Numbered from the stretch's first letter, positions 50,764 through 63,119 are shown. The stretch: DNA of 64,000 bases from Takakia lepidozioides (GCA_030704615.1 CM060733.1:36208001-36272000), one strand, 5' to 3'. The notes: generated by a model not told the origin, from the sequence alone. Numbers and translations: made by a program.

Positions 50764-53015
50764 ATGATTCGATCTGGATCAATAGCTACAATAAACCTGC
50801 ATGTGAAGATATCTTGTGCGGCAGGCAGCCTGACAGAGGCTCTACAGACTCCAAACCAAAGAGGCATTTCAGCAGATTCAGATACATATGTTTGTCTCTT
50901 GCTTAAGTGCATCAAGATGGAAGGTTTGGAAGCTGGAAAGCAGGTGCACACTCACATTATCCAAAGTGGATTCACACCAAATGTTTTTCTACTCGACACC
51001 CTTGTCAACATGTATGTTAAGTGCGGGAGCATCATGGATGCTCACCAAGTGCTCAACAAAATGCCTCAACGATCTTTGATCACATGATAATGTTGGCAGG
51101 ATTTACCAAGCATAGGTGTGGTAGGAATACTTTGGAGACCTATGAGCAAATGTTGCGCGAAGGGGTGAAGCCCAACCACATCACATTTGTTTGTGTTTGC
51201 AATGCGTATGCAAGCCTGGGAGCCCTGGAAAAGCAAGGACAATGTGGTGAGGGCACCTTCTTCGTCGACCTATTTCAGCCTGTTTTGCCCTCTCATCAGA
51301 CTCAACCCTGAGATGCATATTGAATTCTGTAAGTTAGCTCGTTGGGTGGATCTGTGGTGGTTTGGAATGACTTTGACAAGTAATTGCCGATGTGGCAGCA
51401 AGAAAGTATCCAAAAACAGATAACAGAGATGAGGATCTACCAAACATGGGTGTGGTACGAATGCTTTGGAGACCTATGAGCAAATGATGCACGAAGGGGT
51501 GAAGCCCAACCACATCACGTTCATTTGTGTTTGCAATGCGTGTGCAAGCCTGGGGACCCTGGAAAAGGGGAAAGAGGTCCATGATGACATCGTCAAAGCT
51601 GGAATTGTACCAAATGTCATTCTGAACACTGCCCTGGTGGATATGTATGCCAAATGTGGGTGTATTAAGGATGCAAAGGCAATTTTCAACAATATGGCTG
51701 AACGAGATGTGGTGTCGTGGAGCGCGATGCTTGCAGGGTATGCACAGCAGGGACGTGGCCGGGTGGAGGCTTTGGAGACCTATGAGCAAATGATGGGGGG
51801 ATGGGTGAAGCCCAACCACATCATGTTTGTGTGCGTTTGCAATGCGTGTGCAAGCCTGGCAGCTCTGGAAAAGGACAAAGAGGCCCATGGCGACATTGTC
51901 AGAGCTGGAATTGTACCCCATGTCATTCTGAACAATGCCCTCGTGGGACATGTATGCCAAATGTGGGAGCATCGAGGATGCGAAGGCAGTGTTCAACAAT
52001 ATGGCTTAATGAAATGTGGGGTTGTGGAACGCGATGCTTGCAGAGTATGCACAGCAGGGGCGTGGGATGGAGGCTTTGGAGACCTATGAGCAAATGATGG
52101 TGGAAGGGGTGAAGCCTGACCACATCACGTCTATGCATTTGCAAGCTTGGCAGCCCTGGAAAAGGGCAAAGAAGTGCATGGTGACATCCTCAAAGCTGGA
52201 ATTGTACCAAATGTCATTCTGGACATTGCCCTGGTGGACATGTATGCAAAATGTGGGTGCATTGAGGATGCAAAGGGAGTATTTGACAATGTGACTGAAC
52301 GAAATGTGGTGTCGTGGAATGCAATGATCGCAGGATAAGCCCACCATGGTTGTCGTAGGGAGGTCCTGCAACTATTTGAAGGAATGTAAAAGAACGGCTT
52401 GAAGCTGGACAGTATCACCTTTATATGTGCTCTCTCTGCATACAGCCACACTGGCCTACTGAATGAAGGAAGACGCTACTTTGATTCCCTGAGTCAAGAT
52501 CATGGTGTTACTCCGACAGTAAAGCACTTTGGCTGCATGGTGGACCTTCTTGGACGTGCGGGACAATTGGATGAGGCAGTGGACCTGATTAATAAATTGT
52601 CAGTCAATCCAGATGTTGTGGTGTGGAAGGCCTTGCTTGGTGCCTGCAGAATCCATGGCAATGTGGAGATGGCTGAACGTGCGACAACATCTATCCTCAA
52701 GTTGGATGAACAGGATGTCGCGACTTATGTGTTGTTATCAAACATCTATGCTGCAGCTGGTAGGTGGGATGATACTGCAAAGGTGAGAAAATGATGAAGG
52801 TTAGAGGGTTTAGAAAAGGAGCCAGGTTGCTTCTGCATTGAGGTTGGCAACAGGGTGCACACCTTCGTTGTAGATGACAAGTTGCATCCCAGAATTAAGG
52901 AAATCCATGCTGTCATTTGTCTGTGTCTTGCCTGTTTGTTCAACCATGCAAAATCTATCGTGTATGCTCTACAGCTTCCTAGTATAATGGGAGTTCCCAT
53001 GGTCACTCCTCTTTA
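50764..53015 (+). pseudogene. Intronless E-class pentatricopeptide-repeat (PPR) gene, broken
   Basis: PLS-type PPR motifs begin at about 50860 (DTYVCLLLKCIKMEGLEAGK). They continue through repeated blocks such as NACASLGTLEKGKEVHDDIV, VDMYAKCGCIKDAKAIFNN and AERDVVSWSAMLAGYAQQG. An E domain (HFGCMVDLLGRAGQLDEAVD to YVLLSNIYAAAGRWDD) and an E+-like end (KEPGCFCIEVGNRVHTFVVD) finish near 53015. There is no DYW domain. At least five lesions are visible: a stop after RSLIT (51087), an inserted repeat at about 51245-51430, shifts near 51945 and 52130, a stop at 52336 and stops at about 52388 and 52793. Intact relatives are organelle RNA-editing or RNA-processing factors. This copy is not functional. 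Confidence 0.88.
51245..51430 (+). repeat. Dispersed repeat inserted in the PPR pseudogene
   Basis: About 185 bp shared with 56398-56585, including TTGAATTCTGTAAGTTAGCT followed by CGTTGGGTGGATCTG in both. It interrupts the first of the near-identical PPR blocks. Confidence 0.75.
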
Positions 53016-53459
53016 AGTTAACAGGAGATTGAGGGTTTGTCCTGGTAAGTTGGGGTCCGAACTAGAGCTTATGTAAGCCAATGGAGAGTATCAAGAGGGA
53101 GAGTGAGGAAAAAGATTTGCTTGAAAGCAAACCGGCTCAGAAGGATACTCTCCAGAAGGAAACTCTCCACAAGAACCTCATGTAATTGTGACAAGAAGTT
53201 TTACGGAGACGGAGTTAGGTGAAGTAAGATTTCCAGAGATCAGTACACCCATTCTTCAGAAAGTTTGTCAGTACTTTTGTTGGTCCTAATAGCTGATGAA
53301 ATTAGTGAAGAGGTCTAGCTGCTAGTTATGTCTCTTCAAGATGTTGATAGTCCAAATTTGGTGACACTCCTTACATGTGCTCTTTTGTTCATACTTTCCA
53401 ATTTAGGTCTGGAGTTGACTTTGCACTTTGCTGGCAGTCCCGGGGGGTGCACTCTTTAT

Positions 53460-53690
53460 AAACTGTGCGTATCACGTGCGTTCGTCGCCTAATAAAAAAA
53501 CCCCCTGTATACAGGTCCTTGGATAATTTATACCCCCTCTGTACATACTTTTTGAAGATTATAAAATCCCCTCCTGTAAATATACAAAAATTTACAATTT
53601 TTGAAAAGTACCCCTTTCTGTATGTATATTCTCATTTTTCATCATTAAAAATAACCCTCCAATATGTATATGTATGTTTTTATATTATAT
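53460..53690. repeat. Degenerate tandem of C-run plus CTGTA units
   Basis: Five or so units of form CCCC(C/T)...CTGTA(C/A/T)ATA occur at 53500-53680, spaced 35-50 bp in AT-rich DNA. Related phrases recur at 62050-62100 and 63325-63360 beside the SINE-like units. Confidence 0.5.
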
Positions 53691-53740
53691 CGAATTTATT
53701 CATTTAAAACATAATAAAATCTAACAAATTAATTAAAAAA

Positions 53741-55850
53741 TTATTTGCCTTTGATAAAGTTGTCAAAGACTTTTCGGTCATTTGCATCAAGAACATATGT
53801 GTTTGACTTGACATTGTACTTTAAACATGCTAACGCGATAATGGAATCCAAATCAACCATCATGTTATCCGTCAAATCGTACGTATAGACCCCTCCTCGA
53901 ATTTTTTGGTACCATGCTAACCCAATCTCCATATGAGAAGGACGCTCCAATAAATCAACAGAATCCCTACATTCTACAAACCGCTTATTTATTTTCTTCC
54001 GCATTCTTTGAACCCTTCAAAATCCCCCCTCCTATGTGCATCAACAATATCACGACAAAATTTGAGAACATCTCCTCTTTCAATTGCCTCAATCCCAGAC
54101 TCCTTCAAACTCCTACATCGCACAGACAATGATGCCACTTTGGTCCTGGCCTCCCACAATTTGAACCTCAACTGCCTCAACTCCTGTCTGTTTTTGTAAA
54201 CTTGTTTGACAATCTCCGCATTTCCAAGATATGACAACCTTCTTCCCTTGCCAGTATCTCTCTCCCCTCTACATTCCATGGCACCTCTTTCTCTATATAC
54301 CCTCATTCTGAAGTCATTTTCCAAGGGAATGGAAGAACATGCTGAACATCTCAAGTTTGGAAATGGCTCCCCATCCAATGACACTCTAAAACAATCCGCG
54401 TGCCGAAACGTACCAACAACCTTATGCTCTTGATTGTTTAGAGTGATGGTTGCATTTGTCAACGGCTCGACATACCACTTCTTTCCTCCCTTGCTATCTT
54501 GAAGGAATGGTTTCAGACTTATTCTCTACTGGTTGTACTCCCACCAGTCATCCCATAGGCCCCAACACAAATTGTCTCTTCCTTTGTTGCATTGGGACCT
54601 TTGCTGTAATTGTCAATCCTCGATCAGATTTCCCCGTTGGGCAGCGTCAACACAAGCGTATGGAGTTTGTGACGAGGATGCTCCCATTGTTGATGCCACA
54701 ATTGGATTGTCAAGTGGTGGGGACGGCAACACAAGTTGACTGACCAAGAAAGAGCTTAGATCCCGTTGCTTTACATCTTTGGCAATCATAGGCTTTGGAG
54801 GCCTTCCTCTCTTTTTGCAAGGTCCTTCACTACTTCCAACCTTCTGGCAAATCTCTGCATCGACATGAGTTTTTTCTTTCACATGCTCTATCAAAGAAGA
54901 TTGCAAAGAACATGTCATTGGAAACAAGAGTAGCCACTTCGAATCCAGTGGGCACCTAATCCTTATGGAACCCAACTGCGAATAGTCTCCAATTGTGGCT
55001 TCCACAATCTCAAATCTGTTTCCAGGATTGTCCTCACAAAACCGAGCGATTTCCTCTAATGCTTCCTTCACCCTGTTCTTCTTTGCGTCTAATGCTTCAT
55101 CTGCATTTACAGGGCTGATGACACATTGTGATGAACCCTTCCCATGACGCCTTTCATAGGCTATGCGATGCCCCTCACTCCTCAAATGAGATCTCATAAA
55201 GTTTGCACATGCATCATATGGTTTGTTTTTCCCAGACCGTGCATAAACATCCTCACACTCAACACACCATATGTGGAACATTGCTTGTCCTTGTTGATCC
55301 TTTGTCATCAGCTCAAACTTGTCACATCGTCCTTCTGCAGAGATTTTCCTTTCAACGGCTCTAATCTCTTTCTGCCATTTTTGAATATCGTTGGATGTAG
55401 CCAACGTGCTGCACAATCTACCAGATCTCTGCTGAAGTGCATGCTCATGTGCATGGTCTTCATTTCCACCATCGCCAGCAAAGGGTGTATCAAGGTCCAT
55501 CCTCATCTTGGTAGACACTGGTGCCGGGTCCTCGTCTGGTCTGTCCTCATGCAAGATCGTAGAACCACTGGAAGATAGAGGTCTTTTCAATCCTTGGTCC
55601 CCATCATTTTGGTCTGAAATCTTAATGTGTACAGTATCCCCTTTCAGAACCATCCTCTCTTCTTGCTTGGCTGAAAGGACACTACCCCCATGGAAAGGAA
55701 ATGAAATTTTGCTGAGACAAGCTCATCACCTATAATTTCTGCTCGGATGCATTTGTATGTGACACCTTGCATAGTGAACACAGAACCAAGCCTGTTTGGT
55801 GATGCATCTCCTCCAACAAGCAGGACTTTTACTTCCAACTCTTCTTCCAT
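53741..55850 (-). pseudogene. AT-hook protein gene, broken (probable mobile-element or element-captured protein)
   Basis: The reading runs from about 55850 (MEEELEVKVLLVGGD) through a frame change near 55700 and a long reading block 55690-54613. It then continues in the same frame past stops at 54613 (TGA) and about 54530 (TAG) to 53989, with a last frame change near 54003 and an end at 53741. Features are an acidic N-terminal block, Cys-rich pieces (WCVECEDVY, RCPLDSKWLLL), an AT-hook (CKKRGRPPKP), a Cys pair (LRCSACSS), then a Lys/Arg-rich helical stretch (ELRQLRFKLWEARTKVASLS) and an end with LDSIIALACLKYN. Both shifts sit in short A runs, each restored by one extra A. I do not recognise the family. 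AT-hooks and this layout suggest a DNA-binding element protein. No catalytic core identified. Confidence 0.6.
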
Positions 55851-56179
55851 GATGAGTTCACCTGCAAAATGCAATGAAAACATTTCAAATTAGACCTTGA
55901 TAGACCAATAACAAAGCACCCGGGTTGGAAGGTTCCAAAGTCCTGTTTTATACAACCCTATAGGCTGTCCAAGTAGGAACTACGTTCATAAGAGGATGAA
56001 ATGTATACAGAAGCAAGTACCTGATTGATGAGTTTGATGTTGTTAATTTTTGCTGCTGCTATTGACCAAATGCTGCTACTTCCACTGCTGGTAGCCCTCT
56101 TGGGTGATCCTGAACCCACAGTCCATCCTTGCATCAGCGGCTAGCCCTCCCTCCACACTAACATATTTAAATACAAAGT

Positions 56180-56245
56180 TCTGTCAAACTCCCTACGATG
56201 GAGCCCTTTGCCCACTTGGGCATTGAAGTCACCCTACAATAGCAC
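56180..56245 (-). mobile_element. LINE endonuclease-region fragment
   Basis: CTACGATGGAGCCCTTTGCC and GGGCATTGAAGTCACCC match the LINE endonuclease coding at about 60778-60820 (the GDFNARVGKGLHQD segment), same orientation. Isolated fragment. Confidence 0.6.
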
Positions 56246-56397
56246 CACAGAGATGAAGAGAAGCTTTGGAATGAGACACTTTTCTGACCCCAGTCAATGG
56301 TGGGACAATGTGGGTGGATGGTCAACTGGAAACAGCAGCGGCAACAGCGCAATTGATAAAGCAAGGCACTGCTGATGAAAGGTACCTTCTTCAACGT

Positions 56398-56585
56398 ATT
56401 TCAGCCTGAGGGCACCTTCTGGTTTGACCTGTTTCAGCCTGTTTTTCCCTCTCATTAGACTCAGCCCTGAAGCATATGTATTGAATTCTGTAAGTTAGCT
56501 CGTTGGGTGGATCTGCGGTGCTCTGGAGTGACTTTGCAAGTTGCTGCCGAGGTGGTAGCATGACAGTATCTAAAAAAAGATAATA
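56398..56585 (+). repeat. Second copy of the dispersed repeat found in the PPR pseudogene
   Basis: Matches 51245-51430. The neighbouring DNA (56650-56760) also resembles 50730-50810 (AAGCTCCAGAT-ACCTATGATTC), so the shared block extends around the PPR locus and was copied with it. Confidence 0.7.
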
Positions 56586-57639
56586 GATAGAACAAGGGAC
56601 TGCTAATGAAGGTACCTTCTTCAACACATTTCAGCCTGTTTTTCCCTATTATCAGAGTCGCCCCTAGATTTCCAGATGGCGGATTCCAAGCTCCAGATTA
56701 CCTATGATTCCATGTGGAATGATAGCTACAAGAAACCTGGATGGGTAGATGGTCAACTGGAAGCCACAGTAGTAGCTGCAGAGGCATGATGTACACATTG
56801 TTAGTGTGGAGGGAGGGGTAGCTGTTGATGCAGGGAGAGGATCGTGGGTGCAAAATCATCCAAGAGGGCCAGATTTGGAGCAAGGAACAGCGCTGGCAGG
56901 AGTTCTATAAATTTGATCCACAGCGGTGGGACAATATTGTCAACAAGGTGAGCTTTCTTCATGCATCGAAGAGGCGTCGTTGATGACGTAACCCATCAGG
57001 TATAATTCTTTTAGACTCCAAGGGTGGCCTATGGGATGTCGTGTGAATGATCCGAACGGGGTCTACTCTTCATCGTGTGTGTTGTCACTTGATTCTAAAC
57101 GACTTTTTGTATTGGGCAGGGTTGTTAGGCCGGGACGATGATGGAAAAGAGCTCAAGGCCTTTGCAAGGCTCTCGAAGAAATTTTTTTGTGGCTTGTTGC
57201 CATGAGAATGAAGCAGCTTCTGGAGAAAAGAACAGGCAGGGGAACCGTGTAAGTTCAAGATGCAAAATCCAAGGTCCTATGCGTCTGCTTGGAACATGAA
57301 CATCGTCTGCCCATTTGGGTGTTTGAATCTTGAGGATTTGTACCAGACCTGTAAGCTCTCCAATTTAGAAAATGTACAACCTTTTGAATCTCAAATATGG
57401 CATATAGGCGTTGACAAAACAAAATTATGCTGCACTGCGCAGCTGCTCATCAATCTCTCTCAGAACTCCCTCCTCCTGGTCTGGCTGGACTCTTTGCAGA
57501 AAATGGTGGAAAATTTTGTGTTTAGAGTCCACTTCACAGCATTAATGGAACTTCCAAAACCACATGTGGTTGATGTAATCTTGGAACTGATGGTATGTGT
57601 GGACCTGTTGGTGTAGAGCAATGGGGGAAGAAGGCATTG

Positions 57640-58280
57640 GAGGGCATGGGAGAGTGCAGCAGCGGGGGCCATGTTGGGAGCAACCATGATATCATTGGGT
57701 CTTCTGGTGAGGACGAGCTGAATTCTAATGGCAGACGGTTAATTAACTGTCTGGAAGAGCTTCAGCTTTTGACCTTGATTAACAAGACAAGAGGTGACCA
57801 AGTGCAGTGGACTCGTGAGAAATCCCAAACTGGGGAACGTTCCATTGTGGACTATATCATAATGGACAAAAATTTGTTCCCCCAGTGTGCCAATGTGTTG
57901 ATCGACAGAACTGATATTGGTACCTCTGACCACTTTCTGGACTAAGATCAAAAGGTGTTTTCCCAAGGCCAGAGTAGAAGAGATTCTCAAGGACCTGGAC
58001 CTGGATCCGCAAGTCTTGACCCTGCTGGATAAATCAGACTTAGAGGCTGTAGTGTCCAAAGCCATGTCTATTGCCATGAGATTGTCTGATGAAAATGAAG
58101 TTATAAAACTTCCCTGAACTTGTTTCTAGTCAGTGACATGGGGGAGGACATCTTGGATGACCTCAAGGGTCCACCCACTCTCGGCACTAGACTGAAATTT
58201 AAACTCAGGGAAGGAAGCCTACCTTTGAACATGAAACAGAAGCAGAGAGGAAAGGGGGAGTGCACTCTCCCAAGTGAACC
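57640..58280 (+). mobile_element. Internally deleted LINE copy (+ strand)
   Basis: Starts in the endonuclease region (IIGSSGEDELNSNGRRLINC; GERSIVDYIIMDKNLFPQC; GTSDHFLD) and jumps at about 57960 directly to the C-terminal region ([20 protein letters not shown]), so the whole reverse transcriptase is missing. It then decays near 58265 before the Cys-His knuckle. Confidence 0.85.
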
Positions 58281-58774
58281 TGCATCATTCAGTTGGCAAG
58301 ACCGTGTCTAAAAAATTGATCCATTTGAAGACACCACGGTGCAGCTGAGCACAGCCTGACATGACAACAATTAAACAGCATACTGAGACAAGAGAAGCAG
58401 TCAAGGACACAGTCATGCATATGGCAGCAAGTGATCACCCTTCAAACATGATTGAAAACATACATGAGGTCAAAGGCAATAAGAAATCAGCGAAGGGTAC
58501 TGCAGCTAACAGTTGGAGCGTCTTTAAAGACAAAGGGAAGAGAAAGAAACACTTCACTGGCAATGAGGGGAGGCTGTGGAAACGCCAAGAGGATGGCACA
58601 AATGATAGAAATAACAGGGTTGGGCAAAGGATCCTGTAGGAAGAAGAAAGGGTATGTCAGCATGGAAAGGACGTGCGGCTCATTCCAACAGAAAGGGGAA
58701 CATTCGTGCAGTTAAGTACAACAACCAATTGCCCTTCAATTATGGCTGGAATTTTCCAAAAGGCGAGGGATGAT

Positions 58775-61330
58775 AAGGATGAGATTGTACTCATAAGACG
58801 TTGTTTGCCGTAGCCTTGTGGCCATTGACCCCGCGCCCAGTTTCAGTGGGAACAAAAGGAACAGGGCTGACGTTGGTAGTAAGACTTACCATCGTATAAG
58901 GAATTAATCCGGGTTTTCCAGATATCCTCTAGAAAACCCTTCACACAAGCATCAATATGCTGTGTGTGATTTGCCCAAAAACTAGGCCTCAGGAGGGCCT
59001 GGGCTTTTGGCGCAGCCTCGAGACTTTCAAAGTTGGTAAACAGGGGTACAGGCACAATTCCCTTGATAGAATTGAAGAGAGCCTCTCTTTGGTGAGAGAA
59101 CCCGGACATCGTATCAGAAAATGAATATTGTCTTCAGATTGCCCACACAACGGACAATTGCACTCTCTCTTTCCTCTCTGCTTCTGTTTGCTGTTCAAAG
59201 GTAGGCTTCCTGCCCTGAGTTTAAATTTCAGTCTAGTGCCGAGAGTGGGTAGACCCTTGAGGTCATCCAAGATGTCCACCCCCATGTCACTGACTGGAAA
59301 CAAGTTCAGGGAAGTTCTCTGCCTAACTTCATTTTCATCAGACAATCTCATGGCAACAGACATGGCCTCAGACACTACAGCCTCTAAGGCAGATTTATCC
59401 AGCAGGGTCAAGACTTGCGGATCCAGGTCCAGGTCCTTGAGAATCTTTTCTACTCTCTTCTGCCAAGACTTAGCCTGTTTGACAGGGCGGTCCTGTTTCC
59501 AAGATATAGAGTCAATCAACTTAGGATATCTGGTGTTGGGCATATGTTGCAGCTGACCCCACCATCTGACCTTGAATTCATCTCGTCGGGAGCTTAAGGA
59601 TGGAATGCCAAACTCACCCCGAACAGCCACATTGGCTGTTTTGGAGCATACTGACATACACTCCTTAAGCACCCCCACTTGAATGGATTCTAGAGACTTA
59701 GCCTGGTTGGAGTTATCAACCCATATAGCAGATCCGTACTCCAAGGCAAGTCTAATAACGCGACAAAGCATGGTTTTCTTAACCTCAGAGATGACCCCTC
59801 TGCAGTGGAAAAATTTAGTGAGCCCCAGAGCTTTGCCCTTGCCAGTTCGAACAACTTTCCGGATATGTGCATCCCAATTACAATTGGAGGAAAACTCAAC
59901 GCCCAGGTAAGTGTAGGAAGGGAGGACCGGATCTCTTGGCTACCCCACTGCCACTTAAGATCACTTCCTCCCTCTCCTCTGTCGTTGAATGCTACCACTG
60001 CATATTTGCTGACATTAGCCTCTAGCCCCAAAGATCAAAGTATCTCTTCGCGCAATTAATCAACTCCTAAGTGTGATGCCACGGTAGTTCCCCGGTTCTT
60101 CTCTGTCACCCTTCTTGTATAGACTGACAATGACCCCCTGTCGCCAGCGAAAGGGGATCATTTCAGTCTTCCAGATAAGGTTAAAGAGGAGAACTAGGGC
60201 CTCTATCATGGGATCGCCACCGTGCTTGATAAGCTCGTTGACAATACCATCAGGTCCACCAGCTTTATATCCATTTAAATGTTCAATTGCTTCCACAATC
60301 TCAGAAGAACTAATGGGAGCGTTATAAGCCATTGAAATATACTCCAGTTCATCAGGGCTGTTTTGAATCATATGAACAATTTTTCCAACTGTGTCCCTCC
60401 ATTCAGCAGAAGACCCCTCACTGTTAGACCTAGAAGTTCTGCCAAGGATACTGTAGTGATTTTCAAAGGTTTTGACAATGTCAACCGATGAAGTCACCAC
60501 TGCACCTTTAGTAGTCTTCAGCGCTTGTACTTGCTGACCGTTTTTAGGCTTGTACAAACGTTGAAGGGCCAACCATAATTTCTTGTCATTACCACCATGG
60601 TGGTTTGAGTTTATTTCACGGTATAACTTATCCCAGTATAATTTCTTTTGAGACCTAACAAGCTGATTGATATCTTTCCGGAGCTGATAGTACCTCGCCC
60701 ACAATTCTCTGTTGGTTTTCAAATTGCAGCACTCTTTATAGAGGGCTCGTCCTCACCAAAAGGCCCAATGATATCGTCCTGATGGAGCCCTTTGCCCACC
60801 CGGGCATTGAAGTCACCCAATAGCACTACCTGACCTTTGGCAAGGAACGAAGCACAGTCCAGCTTTACATCTTCGAAGGCTTTGTCTGCGTCAGCACTAA
60901 GGGCCCCCTCTGTGGGCATGTAAACACAACCCACAAAGAGGTCCTTCGTACTCATGCCGCCCTTCAGATTTAGTTTTAGCCAGATACTATGTTCGTACCT
61001 CAAACCCTTCTTGATAATTTCACAATTATCAAACAAGAAATCACGGACAAAGAATCCAACCCCTTTTTGACCGCGTTTGGCAGAGGCTGCCTTGAGAGTA
61101 CACATCCTACCTGCCCATTTATAACCATTGACATCTCCAACCAGTTTATCCGAAGTTTCCCATGTTTCTTGCCCAGCACAGATATGAATATCATTAGTCC
61201 GAAGGACTTGTCCCACTTCGAGTTGTTTCCTTTGGTTAGTAAGCCCTGAGAAGTTGAAAGTGGCCAGCCGCAAGCCAGCCCTTTGCATGTGAATTGTTTG
61301 TCGTCTAGGTAGCTTGGGATTGCTCCTGGA
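58775..61330 (-). mobile_element. LINE copy with endonuclease and partial reverse transcriptase, internally deleted
   Basis: On the - strand: an apurinic-type endonuclease from about 61300 (RLATFNFSGLTNQRK, CAGQETWE, VGFFVRD, VLLGDFNARVGK), broken at 60719. Next comes the RT N-terminal part from 60722 (LWARYYQLRKDINQLVRSQK, YKAGGPDGIVNELIKHGG, VSLYKKGDREEPGNYRGI), broken at 60060. It resumes at about 60031 with GLEANVSKYAVVAF. The C-terminal part 59771-58989 contains the Cys-His knuckle [17 protein letters not shown], and a tail unit is at 58780-58850. The YxDD active site of the RT lies in the deleted part, so it cannot transpose on its own. Family not assigned. Confidence 0.9.
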
Positions 61331-61349
61331 CGCCCAACCGTTCTGCAAA

Positions 61350-61950
61350 GGGGGGACAGTTACCCCATGTGTAGATTTTGCTCGTCTTGTGTAAATTCTT
61401 GAGTACCAAATCCTTCAGATTCAGGACGTTCAGGTTCTGTACACTTAGGGGCATCTTGTCCCTCTGGCTGTTTGGATTCAATAAGGATGAGAATAGGCCT
61501 GATACAGTGAGTACAACCATTGTGTCACGCCAATCATTATTAGGAAAGAAAATAGGCCTAATGTGCTCATTACCTCTGATGACTGGGAATCTTGATGCCC
61601 ATGTCCTCCTGTCATTGCTGCACAACAATCCGCCACCACACCCGCATATCATCACCGATCAGCCCAGGCCTGCCCCACATTCCCGCGCACTTACTTCATC
61701 CCCTTCGATTCCTGCCCTCTACATACATCACAACCTCAAACCTTCTCCCAAGTCAGTGCCCTCACCACATTCTGGTGCCCTCACCACATTGTCCTACCAT
61801 GCCCTGTGGAGAGGAGGGGAGAGGAGAGGAGGAAAAAGAGAAAGCCCGCGGAAGGGAAGGCGAACGCAGGAGAGGAGGAGAAAGAAAAGAGAAAGCCGCG
61901 GGAGGTCAGGGGAGAAAGATCGTGGAGCGAAAAAAAAAAAAAAAAAAAAA
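61350..61950. other. Unassigned region with purine-rich tract and A run
   Basis: 61810-61925 is GA-rich (GGAGAGGAGAGGAGG type), followed by an A run at about 61928-61950. Open stretches here are low-complexity and not supported as genes. Confidence 0.6.
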
Positions 61951-61954
61951 CAAA

Positions 61955-62040
61955 CATACAAAACGACGATTCCATGATTCGATCCCGGGATGCATCGCGG
62001 CGGAATCACCATTCTTACCACTACACTATCCCTAAAAACT
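61955..62040 (-). repeat. tRNA-like SINE head
   Basis: On the - strand, TAGTGTAGTGGTAAGAATGG is A-box-like, followed about 30 nt on by GGGATCGAATC, which fits a B box. It abuts the A run at 61928-61950, which would be upstream of it on that strand. Not a complete tRNA as far as I can fold it. Confidence 0.5.
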
Positions 62041-62069
62041 CAACAACCCCCTCCTGTAAAATTATATTT

Positions 62070-62130
62070 AAGGTGTTTTAAACCCCCCTCTGTATGTATA
62101 ATGTTGTACATGGGGGGGTTTAAAATACCC
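62070..62130. repeat. Poly-C/poly-G hairpin repeat, copy 1
   Basis: TTTTAAACCCCCC and GGGGGGTTTAAAA form a 13-bp perfect inverted repeat around a loop of about 24 nt (TGTATGTATAATGTTGTAC core). Confidence 0.8.
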
Positions 62131-62169
62131 CCTCATGTGCACGCACGTGGCTGGTACATTTAATGAGGA

Positions 62170-62250
62170 GTGCACCCCCCGGGCTGGCAGTGCAGTGGTA
62201 AGCAGACTGGGTTTCATATTGAACCTAAAATTATTCTGGAACTTAATGAT
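62170..62250 (+). repeat. tRNA-like SINE head (weak)
   Basis: TGGCAGTGCAGTGGTAAGCA resembles an A box about 20 nt after the hairpin repeat. The B box is degraded. Confidence 0.3.
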
Positions 62251-62919
62251 GGCAGCCAATTACCTCTACACCTGATTATATGTTTCTCTTTCCTTCTTCG
62301 ACCTTTACCCTGTGAATATGCATATTGAACTTCTTGCTTGAAAATGTAAATGATTGTTGCATGGTCTTTCTACAAAATGAGTTTTTATTGGGTCCTGGGG
62401 ATGTGTACTGACCTGTGCAGCACTCCGCTGTAACCCCCAATCTCAATCATAGGCCATCTTTGCCAGTTTTCAATGATAACATTTGGGCTACGTCTGTTTT
62501 CTAGGAAATATACACTAACCTTCCCCTCTTAGTTTTACAGGCACTAGCGAATCATAATCATACTTCATAGGAATATTGTGTCAACATTAGATATCATTAG
62601 AGTTTTCATTGCAACCATGCGCACCGATTCTCTGCTTCATGGGCAATCTGACAGCCTAGATATGTTCCGACCCATATTGTGGATACTGTGTGCAGGCTGG
62701 CCTGCATGAACAAATCAATTTTGAAAGAGTCTCTACTAATTCTGGTCATCTTCAGTGATTAATATAATAGGTAGTGCCACTCTAAAAAATGGAACCTTTG
62801 GCAGGCTAAACTAGGTTACTGATGTCGATCTAATTCTAATTGTGATAATTTATTGGAAGGAAGACCGTCATGTTAAACAGGCTTGCGGGAAAGGCAGAAA
62901 ATGAAGTTGAACATAAAAG

Positions 62920-63010
62920 GATGATCTGAAGGGCCAACGTACAATTGGCAGTGGACTGAAATTTAAACTAAGGGTGGGGAGCCTACCTTTGAACAATAAA
63001 CATATGCAAC
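62920..63010 (+). mobile_element. Short LINE fragment
   Basis: GGATGATCTGAAGGGCCAAC and ACTGAAATTTAAACTAAGGG match the [17 protein letters not shown] coding region of the larger copies. Confidence 0.75.
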
Positions 63011-63119
63011 ACCATGGGGATGACCCACCCCTTTTTGTGCAAATTGAATGTAGTTCTCAGAATTCGTCGCTAGTAGTGCGAAGCAACGCGAAGCCCTAGT
63101 CATTACATTTGCTTCAAGA

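Noticed and set aside
61592-62035. Protein-coding gene in the purine-rich tract
   Set aside because: Translation is low-complexity Glu/Arg/Gly/Lys from GA-rich DNA and an A run; no domain.
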